Notes: generated from the letters alone by a model not told the origin. 64,000 nt of DNA from Lysobacter arvi (GCA_031216755.1 JARUHG010000001.1:310001-374000); one strand, 5' to 3'; shown: positions 1-9,109, counted from the first letter of the stretch. Numbers and translations: made by a program.

Positions 1-81
1 CGCGCGGGCGATCACCTCGTCGCGGTCGCGGTCGAACTCGTCGACGTCGAGATGGCAGTGGGTGTCGACCAGCCGGTGCAC
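1..81 (-). CDS. TatD family metal-dependent hydrolase (N-terminal fragment)
   Basis: Only the first 27 codons are present; the gene runs leftward out of the window. Reading from a GTG at 81 gives [16 protein letters not shown], with the H-x-H metal-binding pair of TatD/YcfH-type hydrolases (family knowledge: divalent-metal TIM-barrel DNases). It begins one base after the stop codon of the small gene upstream on the same strand, so the two are probably cotranscribed. The rest of the catalytic residues lie outside the window, so activity cannot be judged. The GTG start is inferred from the position of the motif; no clear ribosome-binding site is seen. Confidence 0.8.
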   Translation of the reverse strand, partial: MHRLVDTHCHLDVDEFDRDRDEVIARA

Positions 82-82
82 G

Positions 83-295
83 TCAGCGCCGGGCCGGAGG
101 GGGCAGGGGATCCTTGCGCTTCTTCCAGCTCGCCAGAAGCAGCGTGCCCATGCCGAGCAGGAGTTCGTCGGCCAGCGGAATGAAGTCGGGCACCAGCAGG
201 TCGGCGAAGAACAGGGCCGCCGTCACCACGAACAGCCTCGGAAAGCTGAGGCGGGACAGGAAACCCAGGATCGGAGCGGTAAGTGGGGAGGGCAT
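83..295 (-). CDS. Small two-helix membrane protein (DUF6116-like)
   Basis: A 70-residue protein with two hydrophobic stretches (about residues 20-35 and 42-56) joined by the polar turn [10 protein letters not shown], and a basic, proline-rich tail ([14 protein letters not shown]). It resembles small uncharacterised membrane proteins of Xanthomonadaceae (DUF6116), but this is by memory of the family, not by search. The ATG at 295 is preferred to an upstream ATG at 355 because the first 20 residues of the longer reading look non-native. It sits immediately before the TatD-like gene. Function unknown. Confidence 0.6.
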   Translation of the reverse strand: MPSPLTAPILGFLSRLSFPRLFVVTAALFFADLLVPDFIPLADELLLGMGTLLLASWKKRKDPLPPPARR

Positions 296-350
296 GGCAG
301 ATCCGGTTTGACGGTGGTCCCAGAGATGCCAACAAGCGTGCCTAAACCAG

Positions 351-379
351 TTCACAGTTTCGACAGCTTGATGTTAAAA
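351..379 (+). promoter_or_regulatory. Candidate sigma-70 promoter for the glycine-zipper gene
   Basis: TTCACA at 351-356 and TTAAAA at 374-379 are separated by 17 nt in an AT-richer stretch of an otherwise GC-rich intergenic region. It lies 80 bases upstream of the ATG at 460. Prediction only. Confidence 0.45.
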
Positions 380-459
380 AATCGGCGGCCGTTCAGCTTC
401 GCAGTGCTCGAATGGCGCCATCCAACAACGCGGGCACGCCCCGCCGCAGAGGCCCTGAG

Positions 460-1266
460 ATGAACAAGAACATGCTCGCCGTTGCCCTGGCTTCGCTGCT
501 CGTCGGCGGTGTCGCAGTGGCCGCATTCAACAGCTTCAGCAACAAGGGCGCTACCCCGGCCACGGCGGCCGATGGCCAGCTCCTGCCGGGACAGGAAGGC
601 GACATCGCGGCCGACGGTGCCATCGGCTCGAACAAGGTCGAGTACGCCGACGTCACCAACGTCAAGTCGATCACCGAGAAGGAGAAGCTGTACGCGACGG
701 TGATCGGTTCGGACGCCATCCGCGAGACCAGCACCACCTCCACGCCGCGCGAAGTCTGCGAGGACGTGGTGGTGCAGGAACGCGCCCCGGAACGGGACGG
801 CAACGTCGGCGGCACGGTCGCCGGCGCCGTCATCGGCGGCCTGCTGGGCAACCAGGTCGGCGGCGGCAACGGCAAGAAGGCCGCGACCGTCGGTGGCGCG
901 GTGGCCGGCGGCTTCATCGGCAACCAGATCGACAAGCGCCATGTCGGCGGCAAGGTCACCAGCCGCACCGAGCGCCAGTGCCATACGGTCTCCTCGACGT
1001 CCGAATCCTCGCGCGTGGTCGGCTACAACGTGACCTATCGCAATCCGGACGGCACCACGGGCACGATGCGCACCGACAGCAAGCCGGGCAGCCGCATCCT
1101 GCTGGGCGACGAGGACAAGGTCGTCGGCTACGACGTGACCTACCGCTACAACGGTACCGAGCAGACCATCCGCATGGACGAGCGCCCGGTCGCCGGCCGC
1201 CTGCCGGTCATCGATGGCCAGGTGGTCACGCAGACCGCTTCGGCCGCGGCGCCAACCCGCGGTTGA
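460..1266 (+). CDS. Glycine-zipper 2TM-domain envelope protein
   Basis: 268 residues. The N-terminus (MNKNMLAVALASLLVGG...) is a signal peptide or membrane anchor. About residues 117-160 form a classic double glycine zipper (AGAVIGGLLGNQVGGG, then a second AVAGGFIGNQ), the pattern of Rickettsia 17-kDa-antigen/SlyB-type outer-membrane-associated proteins. The C-terminal part has two related segments with VVGYNVTYR and VVGYDVTYR, apparently a small internal duplication. ATG 460 is chosen over one at 412 because AGAGG lies about 8 bases upstream and the signal sequence starts there. It is followed by a strong terminator, so it is probably monocistronic. A role in envelope integrity is inferred from the family only. 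Confidence 0.8.
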   Translation: MNKNMLAVALASLLVGGVAVAAFNSFSNKGATPATAADGQLLPGQEGDIAADGAIGSNKVEYADVTNVKSITEKEKLYATVIGSDAIRETSTTSTPREVCEDVVVQERAPERDGNVGGTVAGAVIGGLLGNQVGGGNGKKAATVGGAVAGGFIGNQIDKRHVGGKVTSRTERQCHTVSSTSESSRVVGYNVTYRNPDGTTGTMRTDSKPGSRILLGDEDKVVGYDVTYRYNGTEQTIRMDERPVAGRLPVIDGQVVTQTASAAAPTRG

Positions 1267-1308
1267 GCGGCGCGGTTCGATACCGCCCACATCGACGCGA
1301 TGCACCAC

Positions 1309-1336
1309 GGGGCCGGAGCGATCCGGCCCCGTTTTT
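1309..1336 (+). terminator. Rho-independent terminator after the glycine-zipper gene
   Basis: A perfect 9-bp stem (GGGGCCGGA / TCCGGCCCC) with a 4-base loop, followed by GTTTTT. It lies 43 bases after the stop codon at 1266. Confidence 0.85.
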
Positions 1337-1382
1337 GTTGCGCGATGCCAAATTCCGTGGCGCTGCAAGCGTTTACGCGGCC

Positions 1383-1411
1383 TTACCGCGGCTCCGGGGC
1401 GCCCGTACAAT
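1383..1411 (+). promoter_or_regulatory. Candidate promoter for the acyl-CoA dehydrogenase gene
   Basis: TTACCG at 1383-1388 and TACAAT at 1406-1411, 17-nt spacer, 29 bases before the ATG at 1440. The -10 is a good match, the -35 weak. Confidence 0.45.
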
Positions 1412-1439
1412 GGCGGTCTTTCCTCCAGTCGAGTGCGCC

Positions 1440-2603
1440 ATGGCCCTGCATCCGTACGACCTTTACGACGTCCGCTCGCTCCTCACCGAAGAAGAGCGCG
1501 CCGTACAGGACACGGTGGCCCGGTTCACCGACGAGCGCGTGATTCCGATCATCGGCGACGCGTTCGACCAGGGGCGCTTCCCCAAGGAACTCGTCGGCGA
1601 GATCGCCGAACTCGGCCTGCTCGGCTCCTCGTTGCCTGAAAAGTACGGCTGCGCCGGCCTCAACGCCGTCAGTTACGGCCTGATCTGCCAGGAACTCGAA
1701 CGCGGCGACAGCGGCATCCGCAGCTTCGTCAGCGTGCAGTCCTCGCTGTGCATGTACCCCATCTACGCCTACGGCAGCGAAGAGCAGCGCCAGCGCTGGC
1801 TGCCCGACATGGCGGCCGGCAAGGTCATCGGCTGTTTCGGCCTGACCGAGCCGCACGGCGGTTCCGATCCGGCCAACATGAAGACCAACGCGCGTCGTGA
1901 CGGCGGCGACTGGGTCCTCAACGGCTCCAAGATGTGGATCACCAACGGCAACCTGGCGGACATCGCGATCGTCTGGGCGCAGACGGACGAGGGCATCCAG
2001 GGCTTCATCGTCGAGAAGGGCATGCCCGGCTTCGCCGCGCAGGAGATCAAGCACAAGATGAGCCTGCGCGCGTCGGTCACCAGTTCGCTGTTCTTCGACA
2101 ACGTGCGCGTGCCCGATGCCAACCGCCTGCCCAACGTGAAGGGCCTGAAGGGGCCGCTGGGCTGCCTGACGCAGGCGCGTTACGGCATCACCTGGGGACC
2201 CATCGGTGCCGCCATCGCGTGCCTGGACGAAGCGCTGAACTATTCGAAGGAGCGCATCCTGTTCGATCGTCCGGTCGCGGCGACGCAGAGCGCGCAGATC
2301 AAGCTCGCCGACATGGCGCGCCGCATCACGCTCGCGCAGCTGTTGGTCGTGCAGCTGGGTCGCCTGAAGGATGCCGGCACGATGCAGCCGGCGCAGGTCT
2401 CGCTGGCGAAGTGGAACAACTGCCGCATGGCCATCGACATCGCGCGCGAATGCCGCGACCTCCTCGGCGGCGCGGGCATCACCACCGAGCACGCTGCGAT
2501 CCGCCACGCGCTGAACCTCGAATCGGTCATCACCTACGAAGGCACGGAAACCGTGCACCAGCTGGTGATCGGCCGCGAGCTCACCGGCATCAACGCGTTC
2601 TGA
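1440..2603 (+). CDS. gcdH: Glutaryl-CoA dehydrogenase-like acyl-CoA dehydrogenase
   Basis: 387 residues, the normal length of the family. FAD flavoenzyme that oxidises (and in true GCDH decarboxylates) glutaryl-CoA in lysine/tryptophan breakdown. Seen in the sequence: CFGLTEPHGGSDP, GSKMWITNG, an RYGITWGPIGAA segment, LGGAGIT, and TYEGTETVHQL, which carries the catalytic glutamate of this subfamily. ELERGDSGIRSFVSVQSSL retains the arginine (about residue 94) that in GCDH binds the substrate carboxylate, favouring glutaryl-CoA over simple acyl-CoAs. It is preceded by its own candidate promoter and followed 13 bases later by a GNAT gene. Substrate assignment is by similarity; a related acyl-CoA dehydrogenase remains possible. 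Confidence 0.85.
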   Translation: MALHPYDLYDVRSLLTEEERAVQDTVARFTDERVIPIIGDAFDQGRFPKELVGEIAELGLLGSSLPEKYGCAGLNAVSYGLICQELERGDSGIRSFVSVQSSLCMYPIYAYGSEEQRQRWLPDMAAGKVIGCFGLTEPHGGSDPANMKTNARRDGGDWVLNGSKMWITNGNLADIAIVWAQTDEGIQGFIVEKGMPGFAAQEIKHKMSLRASVTSSLFFDNVRVPDANRLPNVKGLKGPLGCLTQARYGITWGPIGAAIACLDEALNYSKERILFDRPVAATQSAQIKLADMARRITLAQLLVVQLGRLKDAGTMQPAQVSLAKWNNCRMAIDIARECRDLLGGAGITTEHAAIRHALNLESVITYEGTETVHQLVIGRELTGINAF

Positions 2604-2616
2604 TCCGGAGCCGGCG

Positions 2617-3174
2617 ATGCAGCTGGGTCCGACACTGGAAACGCACCGCCTGATCCTCCGCCCGCCGCAGGCGGAGGACTTCGAAGCGTGGGCCGCGTTC
2701 AAGGCCGACGAGGAAACGTGCCGCCACATCGGCGGCGTGGAGCCGCGCCCGGTGGCATGGCGCAGCTTCGCGGCGATGATCGGCGTGTGGCACCTCAAGG
2801 GCTTCGCGATGTTCTCGGTCATCGAGAAGGCGACCGGCGCGTGGGTCGGCCGCGTCGGCCCGTGGCAGCCGGAAGGCTGGCCGGGCACGGAAGTGGGCTG
2901 GAGCATCGTGCGCGATCGCTGGGGCCGCGGTTACGGGCCGGAAGCGGCGAGGGCGGCGATCGACTGGGCGTTCGAAGCGCTCGGCTGGGACGAGGTGATC
3001 CACACCATCGACCCGGAAAACACCAGCTCGAAGGCGGTCGCCGCGAAGCTTGGTTCGACCCTGCTGCGCATGGGGCGGTTGCCGGCGCCGTTCGATACGA
3101 AGGACGTCGAGGTCTGGGGCCAGTCGCGCGGGCAGTGGTTCGCGCGACGCGAACGCGAGGAAGCAACGCGATGA
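2617..3174 (+). CDS. GNAT family N-acetyltransferase (RimJ/RimL type)
   Basis: 185 residues, a single GNAT domain. The N-terminal ETHRLILRPPQAEDFEAW is the usual opening of RimJ/RimL-like acetyltransferases. The acetyl-CoA pyrophosphate loop is RWGRGYGPEAA, and IDPENTSSKAVAAKLGS is the typical motif-B region. Substrate unknown: members modify protein N-termini or small molecules. Its stop overlaps the next start (ATGA at 3171), so it is translationally coupled to the GST gene. Confidence 0.85.
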   Translation: MQLGPTLETHRLILRPPQAEDFEAWAAFKADEETCRHIGGVEPRPVAWRSFAAMIGVWHLKGFAMFSVIEKATGAWVGRVGPWQPEGWPGTEVGWSIVRDRWGRGYGPEAARAAIDWAFEALGWDEVIHTIDPENTSSKAVAAKLGSTLLRMGRLPAPFDTKDVEVWGQSRGQWFARREREEATR

Positions 3175-3812
3175 TCACCGTCTACGGTTATTCGAGTTCC
3201 GGCAACTGCCACAAGCTGCGGCTGCTGCTCACCCAGCTCGAACGTGAGTTCAAGTGGGTCGAGGTCGACAGCACCGCCGGCGAGACGCGCACGCCGGAGT
3301 ACCTTGCGAAGAATCCCAACGGCAAGGTGCCGATGATCGAAACCGACGACGGTCGCATCCTGACCGAGTCGAACGCGATCCTGTGCTGGCTCGCCGAAGA
3401 CACGCCGTACTGGACCGGCGATGCGTTCGCGCGCGCGCAGGTGCTGAGCTGGCTGTTCTTCGAGCAGTACAGCCACGAGCCCTATGTCGCGGTGGCGCGC
3501 TTCATCCGCGGCTGGACGCCGCTGGATTCGCCCCGTCGCGCGTCGCTGCCGCAGTTGCGCGAACGCGGTCAGCAGGCGCTGGCCGTGATGGAGCAGCACC
3601 TGAAGGCGCACGAATGGTTCAGCGGCGAGGCGTACGGCATCTCCGACATCGCGCTGTTCGCCTACACCGCGGTCGCCGATGAGGGCGGTTTCGACCTGTC
3701 CCCCTATCCCGCACTGTCCGCATGGCTGGAGCGCGTGCGCCAGACGCCGCGTTTCGTCGCCATGCCCGCGCCGCCGGTGGAAGTCCAGTCGCGGCTCGCG
3801 TTGCCGGACTGA
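3171..3812 (+). CDS. Glutathione S-transferase family protein
   Basis: 213 residues. The N-terminal thioredoxin-like domain shows SSSGNCHKLRLLL (helix 1 and the active-site serine region), NPNGKVPMIETDDG with the conserved cis-proline, and LTESNAILCWLAE with the Glu-Ser pair that binds the gamma-glutamyl group. The C-terminal all-alpha domain has GISDIALFAYTAVADEGGF, the folding N-cap motif of GSTs. Start ATG 3171 overlaps the preceding stop. Substrate cannot be inferred. Confidence 0.88.
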   Translation: MITVYGYSSSGNCHKLRLLLTQLEREFKWVEVDSTAGETRTPEYLAKNPNGKVPMIETDDGRILTESNAILCWLAEDTPYWTGDAFARAQVLSWLFFEQYSHEPYVAVARFIRGWTPLDSPRRASLPQLRERGQQALAVMEQHLKAHEWFSGEAYGISDIALFAYTAVADEGGFDLSPYPALSAWLERVRQTPRFVAMPAPPVEVQSRLALPD

Positions 3813-3868
3813 ACGCACGCACACAGAACTTGCCCGTGCGCGCCGCGCAGGGCTTTCCGGAATCGACC

Positions 3869-6151
3869 ATGTCCCTGATCCCCAATCCCATCCCCGCGCG
3901 CATGAAGGGCCTCAACCGGGCCGAGATCTGCGACGTCAACTTCGTCGAATTCGTCAAGGCGTGGGACGGCCGCCCCAACGCGCGTCCTGCAGCCGATGCG
4001 CCGATCCTGGGCGGGAGCGGACTCGACGCGCAGGGATTCCGCGAACTGTTCGAATCGCAGCTGATCAGCCGCCACCTGGACCTGATGGCGCGCGTGCTGC
4101 GCGTGCAGAACAAGGTCTTCTACACCATCGGTTCGAGCGGCCACGAAGGCAATGCGATGGTCGCGCGCCTCACGCGCCACACCGATCCGGCGTTCCTGCA
4201 TTACCGTTCGGGCGGCTTCATGGCCGAGCGCTTCCGCAAGCTGCCGGGCATGGACACGGTGATGGACTCGGCGCTGAGTTTCGCCGCCAGCGCGGAGGAC
4301 CCCGCCTCCGGCGGACGGCACAAGGTGTGGGGCAGCAAGCCGTTGTGGGTGTTGCCGCAGACTTCGACGATCGCATCGCACCTGCCCAAGGCGCTCGGCA
4401 CCGCCATCGCGATCGAAGCGGCCAAGCGAATGAACCATGCGTTGCCGATCCCCGGCGACAGCATCGCGATCTGTTCCTTCGGTGATGCGTCCGCCAATCA
4501 CGCCACCGCGCAGACCGCGTTCAACGCCGCGGCATGGACCGCCTACCAGAAGCTGCCCGCGCCGGTGCTGTTCGTGTGCGAGGACAACGGCATCGGCATT
4601 TCGGTGAAGACGCCCGGCGGCTGGATCGCCAACCGCTTCCGCACGATGGACGGACTGGACTACTTCGCTGCCGACGGCCTCGACCTCGCGTCCGGCTACG
4701 CCGACGTGCAGCGCGCCGTCGAGCATTGCCGCACGACACGCCGCCCGACGTTCCTGCATCTGCGCACCACGCGCATCATGGGCCACGCCGGCACGGACTT
4801 CGAGATCGAATGGCGTTCGATCGAGGAACTGTGCGCCGTGGAGGCGACCGATCCGCTGCTGCGTTCGGCGGCGATCGCACTGGAATCGGGCCTGATGTCG
4901 AAGGACGAGGTGCTCGAACTCTACGAGGCCACGCGCAAGCGGTGCTTCGCCGCTGCGGAGGAGGCCGACCGCCGGCCGAAGATCGAGACGCTCGAGCAGG
5001 TCGTCGCGCCGCTAGCGCCGTACACGCCGGCGAAAGTGCAGGCCGAAGCGCGTCGCGCCGATTATGCGGAGCGCCGCCTCGAGGTGTTCGGCGGCGAAGC
5101 CAAGCTGCCGGAAAACCAGCCGCCGCGTCACCTCGCGATCCAGATCAACAACGCGCTGCACGACCTCTTCGCCAAATACCCGGACACGCTCCTGTTCGGC
5201 GAGGACGTCGCGCAGAAGGGCGGCGTCTACACCGTGACGAAGGGGCTGCAGAAGGCATTCGGCGCGCGCCGCGTGTTCAACACGCTGCTCGACGAGACGA
5301 TGATCCTGGGCATGGCGCAGGGCTTCGCCAACGTCGGCATGCTGCCGATCCCGGAGATCCAGTACCTCGCGTACTTCCACAACGCCTGCGACCAGATCCG
5401 CGGCGAGGCGGCGTCGCTGCAGTTCTTCAGCAACAACCAGTACGCGAATCCGATGGTCGTGCGCATCGCCGGCCTGGGCTACCAGCGCGGATTCGGCGGC
5501 CACTTCCACAACGACAACTCGATCACCGCGCTGCGCGACATTCCGGGCCTGGTGGTCGGCTGCCCCTCGCGCGGCGACGACGCCGCGACGATGCTGCGCA
5601 CGCTCACCGCGCTGGCGAAGGTGGACGGGCGCGTCAGCGTGTTCCTCGAGCCGATCGCGCTGTACATGACCAAGGATCTGTACGAGCCGGGCGACGGCCA
5701 GTGGCTGACCTCGTATCCGAAGCCGGACGAGGCGATGCCGCTGGGCGAAGGACGCGTGTACGGGGAGGGCAATGAGGACCTGGTGATCTTCACCTACGGC
5801 AACGGCGTGCCGATGAGCCTGCGCGCCGCGCGCACCATCGAGGCGAAGCACGGCTGGAAGGCGCGCGTCGTCGACCTGCGCTGGCTCGTGCCGCTCAACG
5901 AGGACTACATCCGCGCGCAGGCGAAGACCGCCCGCCGCATCCTCATCGTGGACGAAGGGCGGCACAGCGCCGGTGTCGGCGAGGGCGTGCTCACCGCCAT
6001 CGCCGAGGGCGGGATTTTCAAGGGCACGCACGGTGCGCGTCCGTTCCAGCGCGTGGTGGGTGCGGACACGTACACGCCGCTGGCAGGCGCCGCGTTCCTG
6101 GTGATTCCGTCGGACGACGACATCGTCGCCGCGGCCGATCGACTGGCCTGA
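3869..6151 (+). CDS. Fused alpha-beta E1 of a branched-chain 2-oxoacid dehydrogenase
   Basis: 760 residues. The first half (about 1-400) is an E1-alpha subunit: TIGSSGHEGNAMVARL, then a thiamine-diphosphate binding region beginning FGDASANHATAQTAFN and continuing to CEDNGIGISV. The second half (about 410-760) is an E1-beta subunit with LLFGEDVAQKGGVYTVTKGL, FNTLLDETMILGMAQGFA, a transketolase-like centre and a C-terminal VDEGRHSAGVGEG segment. In most bacteria these are two genes (bkdA1/bkdA2 or pdhA/pdhB). The complex decarboxylates branched-chain 2-oxoacids to acyl-CoA starters. No E2 or E3 gene is nearby, so partners must be elsewhere. asnB starts 3 bases after the stop. The ThDP motif reads GDA rather than GDG. 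Substrate preference is inferred from the closest remembered fusions. Confidence 0.85.
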   Translation: MSLIPNPIPARMKGLNRAEICDVNFVEFVKAWDGRPNARPAADAPILGGSGLDAQGFRELFESQLISRHLDLMARVLRVQNKVFYTIGSSGHEGNAMVARLTRHTDPAFLHYRSGGFMAERFRKLPGMDTVMDSALSFAASAEDPASGGRHKVWGSKPLWVLPQTSTIASHLPKALGTAIAIEAAKRMNHALPIPGDSIAICSFGDASANHATAQTAFNAAAWTAYQKLPAPVLFVCEDNGIGISVKTPGGWIANRFRTMDGLDYFAADGLDLASGYADVQRAVEHCRTTRRPTFLHLRTTRIMGHAGTDFEIEWRSIEELCAVEATDPLLRSAAIALESGLMSKDEVLELYEATRKRCFAAAEEADRRPKIETLEQVVAPLAPYTPAKVQAEARRADYAERRLEVFGGEAKLPENQPPRHLAIQINNALHDLFAKYPDTLLFGEDVAQKGGVYTVTKGLQKAFGARRVFNTLLDETMILGMAQGFANVGMLPIPEIQYLAYFHNACDQIRGEAASLQFFSNNQYANPMVVRIAGLGYQRGFGGHFHNDNSITALRDIPGLVVGCPSRGDDAATMLRTLTALAKVDGRVSVFLEPIALYMTKDLYEPGDGQWLTSYPKPDEAMPLGEGRVYGEGNEDLVIFTYGNGVPMSLRAARTIEAKHGWKARVVDLRWLVPLNEDYIRAQAKTARRILIVDEGRHSAGVGEGVLTAIAEGGIFKGTHGARPFQRVVGADTYTPLAGAAFLVIPSDDDIVAAADRLA

Positions 6152-6154
6152 CGC

Positions 6155-8101
6155 ATGTGCGGACTGGCCGGCCTGCTGCGCCCGACCGCGGACCTCGACG
6201 CCGCGAGACTCGACGCGCTCGCCGGTGCCATGGGCGATGCGCTGGAACATCGCGGTCCGGACGATCGCGGCGTGTGGGTGGACGATGCCGCCGGCGTCGC
6301 GCTCGCGCACCGTCGCCTGAGCATCCTGGACCTGTCGCCGCTCGGTCATCAGCCGATGGCCTCCGAGGACCACCGCTACGTCGCGGTCTACAACGGCGAG
6401 ATCTACAACTTCGCCGAGATCCGCGAGGTGCTGGTGGCCCGCGGGCATGCGTTCCGCGGCCATTCCGATACGGAAGTGCTGCTCGCCGCGGTAATGGAGT
6501 GGGGCGTGCACGACGCCGTCGCGCGCTGCAATGGCATGTTCGCGCTCGCATTGTGGGATCGGCAGGAACGTTGCCTGTGGCTTGCGCGCGATCGCGTCGG
6601 CAAGAAACCGCTGTATTACGGCTGGGCGGGCGGCACGTTCGTGTTCGGCTCCGAACTCAAGGCCTTGTGGCGGCATCCGGATTTCGACAACGGCGTGAAT
6701 CCCGACGCGCTGGCGCTGCTGCTGCGGCTGGACTACGTGCCGGCGCCGCATGCGATCCACGTCGATACCTTCAAGCTGCTGCCGGGCTCGCTGTTGCGCA
6801 TCGAAGCCGATGCGGTCGCGCGCGGTCCGCGCGCGCATGATCCGCACCGGGAGCAGCATCGTTACTGGGAACCGCGCGAACGCATGCTGTCGGCGCTGGC
6901 GCACCCGTTCGCGGGCGATGCGCTGGAAGCGGAGAATCGTCTCGACGAAATCCTGCGCGACGCCGTCGCGTTGCGGATGGTCGCCGACGTGCCGGTGGGC
7001 GTGTTCCTGTCCGGGGGTACCGATTCGTCGGTGGTCACCGCGCTGATGCAGGCGCAAAGCCGCCATCCCGTGCGCAGCTTCACGATCGGCTTCGAGCGTT
7101 CGCATCACGACGAGGCGCACCTGGCGCGCGAAGTGGCCGATCACCTGCACACGCAGCACACGGAGCTCTACGTGAGCGGCGCGGATGCGCTCGCGGTCGT
7201 GCCTGCCTTGCCCGCGATGTTCGACGAACCCTTCGCCGACGCCTCGCAGGTGCCGACCGCGCTGGTCGCACGCCTGGCGCGCACGGCGGTGACGGTCGCC
7301 TTGTCCGGCGACGGCGGCGACGAACTGTTCTTCGGCTACAAGCGCTACGAGCGCGCGCTGCGCAACTGGCGCTGGCACAGCCGCGTGCCGGGCATCCTGC
7401 GTCAGGCGCTGGCGCGCAGTGCGAAGACTCACGGCGAAGCGTCGCGCACTGGTGGCTTCGCCGCACTGGCCGCGGAGATGGGCGCGCGCGGCATCGGCGA
7501 CGTCTACCGGCAGCGCGTGATGCGCTGGCGCGATCCGGAAGCCGTGGTGCCGGGTGCGTCGTTGCCGGAGACGTTCTACGACCAGCCCGATCCGCTGCGC
7601 GGCGCCGGCACGCCGGCCGATGCGATGATGCTGGCCGATTTCAGCGTGTACCTGCCCGAGGATCTGCTGTGCAAGGTCGACCGCACGAGCATGGCGGTGA
7701 GCCTGGAGGCGAGGGCGCCGCTACTGGACTGGCGCGCTGCCGAGTTCGCGTGGTCGCTGCCGCTGGAGTTCAAGCGTCATCCGTCCGGGAACAAGCATCT
7801 GCTCAAGCGGGTGCTGCGTCGGTACCTTCCCGATTCGATGGTCGATCGCGGCAAGCGCGGTTTCGGCGCGCCGGTGAGCGACTGGCTCAAGGGTGATCTT
7901 CGCGACTGGGCCGCGGCGTTGCTCGATCCATCGCGCCTGCGCGCCGAGGGCCATTTCGACGCGGATGCGGTGGACGCGCTGTGGCGGCAGTTCCTCGGCG
8001 GCGAGCGCAAGTGGCACACGCATCTGTGGAACGTGCTGATGTTCCAGGCGTGGCACGAGCATTGGCAGGCGCAGCGGCGCGCCATCGGTTCGGCGGGATG
8101 A
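6155..8101 (+). CDS. asnB: Asparagine synthase (glutamine-hydrolysing)
   Basis: 648 residues. Cys2 (MCGLAGLL) is the class II glutaminase nucleophile; RLSILDLSPLGHQPM and YNGEIYNFAEIRE are the glutamine-binding loops. The C-terminal synthetase domain has the ATP-pyrophosphatase loop SGGTDSS at about residues 286-292 and ALSGDGGDELFFGY. Expected reaction: aspartate + glutamine + ATP to asparagine + glutamate. It is about 90 residues longer than E. coli AsnB and closer to the B. subtilis-type enzymes. Some long paralogues amidate other carboxylates, such as peptidoglycan or polysaccharide precursors, so the substrate is not certain. It begins 3 bases after the E1 stop. Confidence 0.87.
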   Translation: MCGLAGLLRPTADLDAARLDALAGAMGDALEHRGPDDRGVWVDDAAGVALAHRRLSILDLSPLGHQPMASEDHRYVAVYNGEIYNFAEIREVLVARGHAFRGHSDTEVLLAAVMEWGVHDAVARCNGMFALALWDRQERCLWLARDRVGKKPLYYGWAGGTFVFGSELKALWRHPDFDNGVNPDALALLLRLDYVPAPHAIHVDTFKLLPGSLLRIEADAVARGPRAHDPHREQHRYWEPRERMLSALAHPFAGDALEAENRLDEILRDAVALRMVADVPVGVFLSGGTDSSVVTALMQAQSRHPVRSFTIGFERSHHDEAHLAREVADHLHTQHTELYVSGADALAVVPALPAMFDEPFADASQVPTALVARLARTAVTVALSGDGGDELFFGYKRYERALRNWRWHSRVPGILRQALARSAKTHGEASRTGGFAALAAEMGARGIGDVYRQRVMRWRDPEAVVPGASLPETFYDQPDPLRGAGTPADAMMLADFSVYLPEDLLCKVDRTSMAVSLEARAPLLDWRAAEFAWSLPLEFKRHPSGNKHLLKRVLRRYLPDSMVDRGKRGFGAPVSDWLKGDLRDWAAALLDPSRLRAEGHFDADAVDALWRQFLGGERKWHTHLWNVLMFQAWHEHWQAQRRAIGSAG

Positions 8102-8210
8102 TCCGGCGTTCTTGAGCCCAGGCAGGCGCGCGACCGTCCCGCCACATGCGCGATCGCCGCACCAGCGGGCGCTCGTTCAAGGCAGGCAGGGAAACACCCG
8201 GAACGTCGGG

Positions 8211-9080
8211 TCAGCGCGACAGCCCATCGCGGATGGGGCGTTCGACGACGGGCGTGCCGTCGACTTCGAGTTCCACGGCCTCGCGCTCCAGCGGCATCAC
8301 TGCCAGGGCGAGGTGTTTCGCGCCGTCGAAACCCGCCGCGACCAGCTTGCCCATCGCGACGGCACCGGCGGTCACGTCGCGGCCCGCTTCCAGCGCGGCA
8401 TCCGATTCCAGCAGCACCAGCCCGCGTTTGGCCTGGCCGAGGAAGTGCGTCCGCGCGACGATTTCCTGCCCCGGATAGCACCCCTTCTTCACGCTGAAGG
8501 CACGGAGCCGATCGAGCGACAACTGCTGCGGCGTCCATTGCTCGACCTGCGACGCGGGAAGTCGCGGCAGGCCGTGTTCCAGGTCCAGCGCATGCCATCG
8601 CGCCGCGGCCGCTTCGTCCTGCCGTCCCGGCGTTGGCGAAAGACGCAGCGTACGCAGCGCGCCAGGGGAGCCGATGTCGAGCTCGATGCCCGTGTCCTCG
8701 CCGCCGGCGAAGGTCGCGCCGGATGCGTTTGCGGGGGCGGCGAAGCGACCGCAGGCGTGAAGATCCTCGCGCACCTGGATCCGCACCTTGCTGCGGAAGA
8801 CGAAACGCTGCAGGGCCGCGGCGAACGCGACGGCGTCGGCGTCGGGAAGCAGCAGCCACAGCATGTCATCCGACCGCTTGAGCAAAGCCAACAGCGCGAT
8901 CACGCGACCTTTGGGCGTCAGCCAGCCGTTCCATTGCCATTGACCAGGCTCGAGCAGGGCCACGTCGTTCATGAACTGTGCCTGGGCAAACGCGGCCGCA
9001 TCCCGGCCTTCCAGCGCGATGAGGGCGTGGCCGGGCAGGGCGAAAAGCGTGTCGGCCATGGGCTGCGGGTTGTCTTCCAT
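8211..9080 (-). CDS. ygfZ: YgfZ-type tetrahydrofolate-binding iron-sulphur cluster repair protein
   Basis: About 289 residues. It carries the YgfZ/GcvT signature KKGCYPGQEIVART with the essential cysteine, preceded by LPRLPASQVEQWTPQQL. YgfZ uses folate to help assemble or repair certain Fe-S enzymes. It is divergent from the SDH assembly/sdh operon, and succinate dehydrogenase is an Fe-S enzyme, so the neighbourhood makes functional sense. The start is uncertain: in-frame ATGs at 9098, 9080 and 9059 are all possible, none with a clear Shine-Dalgarno; 9059 (MADTLFALPGH) best matches family N-termini, and 9080 is used here as the middle choice. The divergent gene starts at 9110, so the promoters must be very compact or overlap coding sequence. 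Confidence 0.85.
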   Translation of the reverse strand: MEDNPQPMADTLFALPGHALIALEGRDAAAFAQAQFMNDVALLEPGQWQWNGWLTPKGRVIALLALLKRSDDMLWLLLPDADAVAFAAALQRFVFRSKVRIQVREDLHACGRFAAPANASGATFAGGEDTGIELDIGSPGALRTLRLSPTPGRQDEAAAARWHALDLEHGLPRLPASQVEQWTPQQLSLDRLRAFSVKKGCYPGQEIVARTHFLGQAKRGLVLLESDAALEAGRDVTAGAVAMGKLVAAGFDGAKHLALAVMPLEREAVELEVDGTPVVERPIRDGLSR

Positions 9081-9109
9081 GGGGGCGGGACTTAACATTT
9101 GGCGTTGTG

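Noticed and set aside
5012-7432. An 806-residue minus-strand frame over the E1 and asnB genes
   Set aside because: Shadow of two well-supported genes; no recognisable motif.
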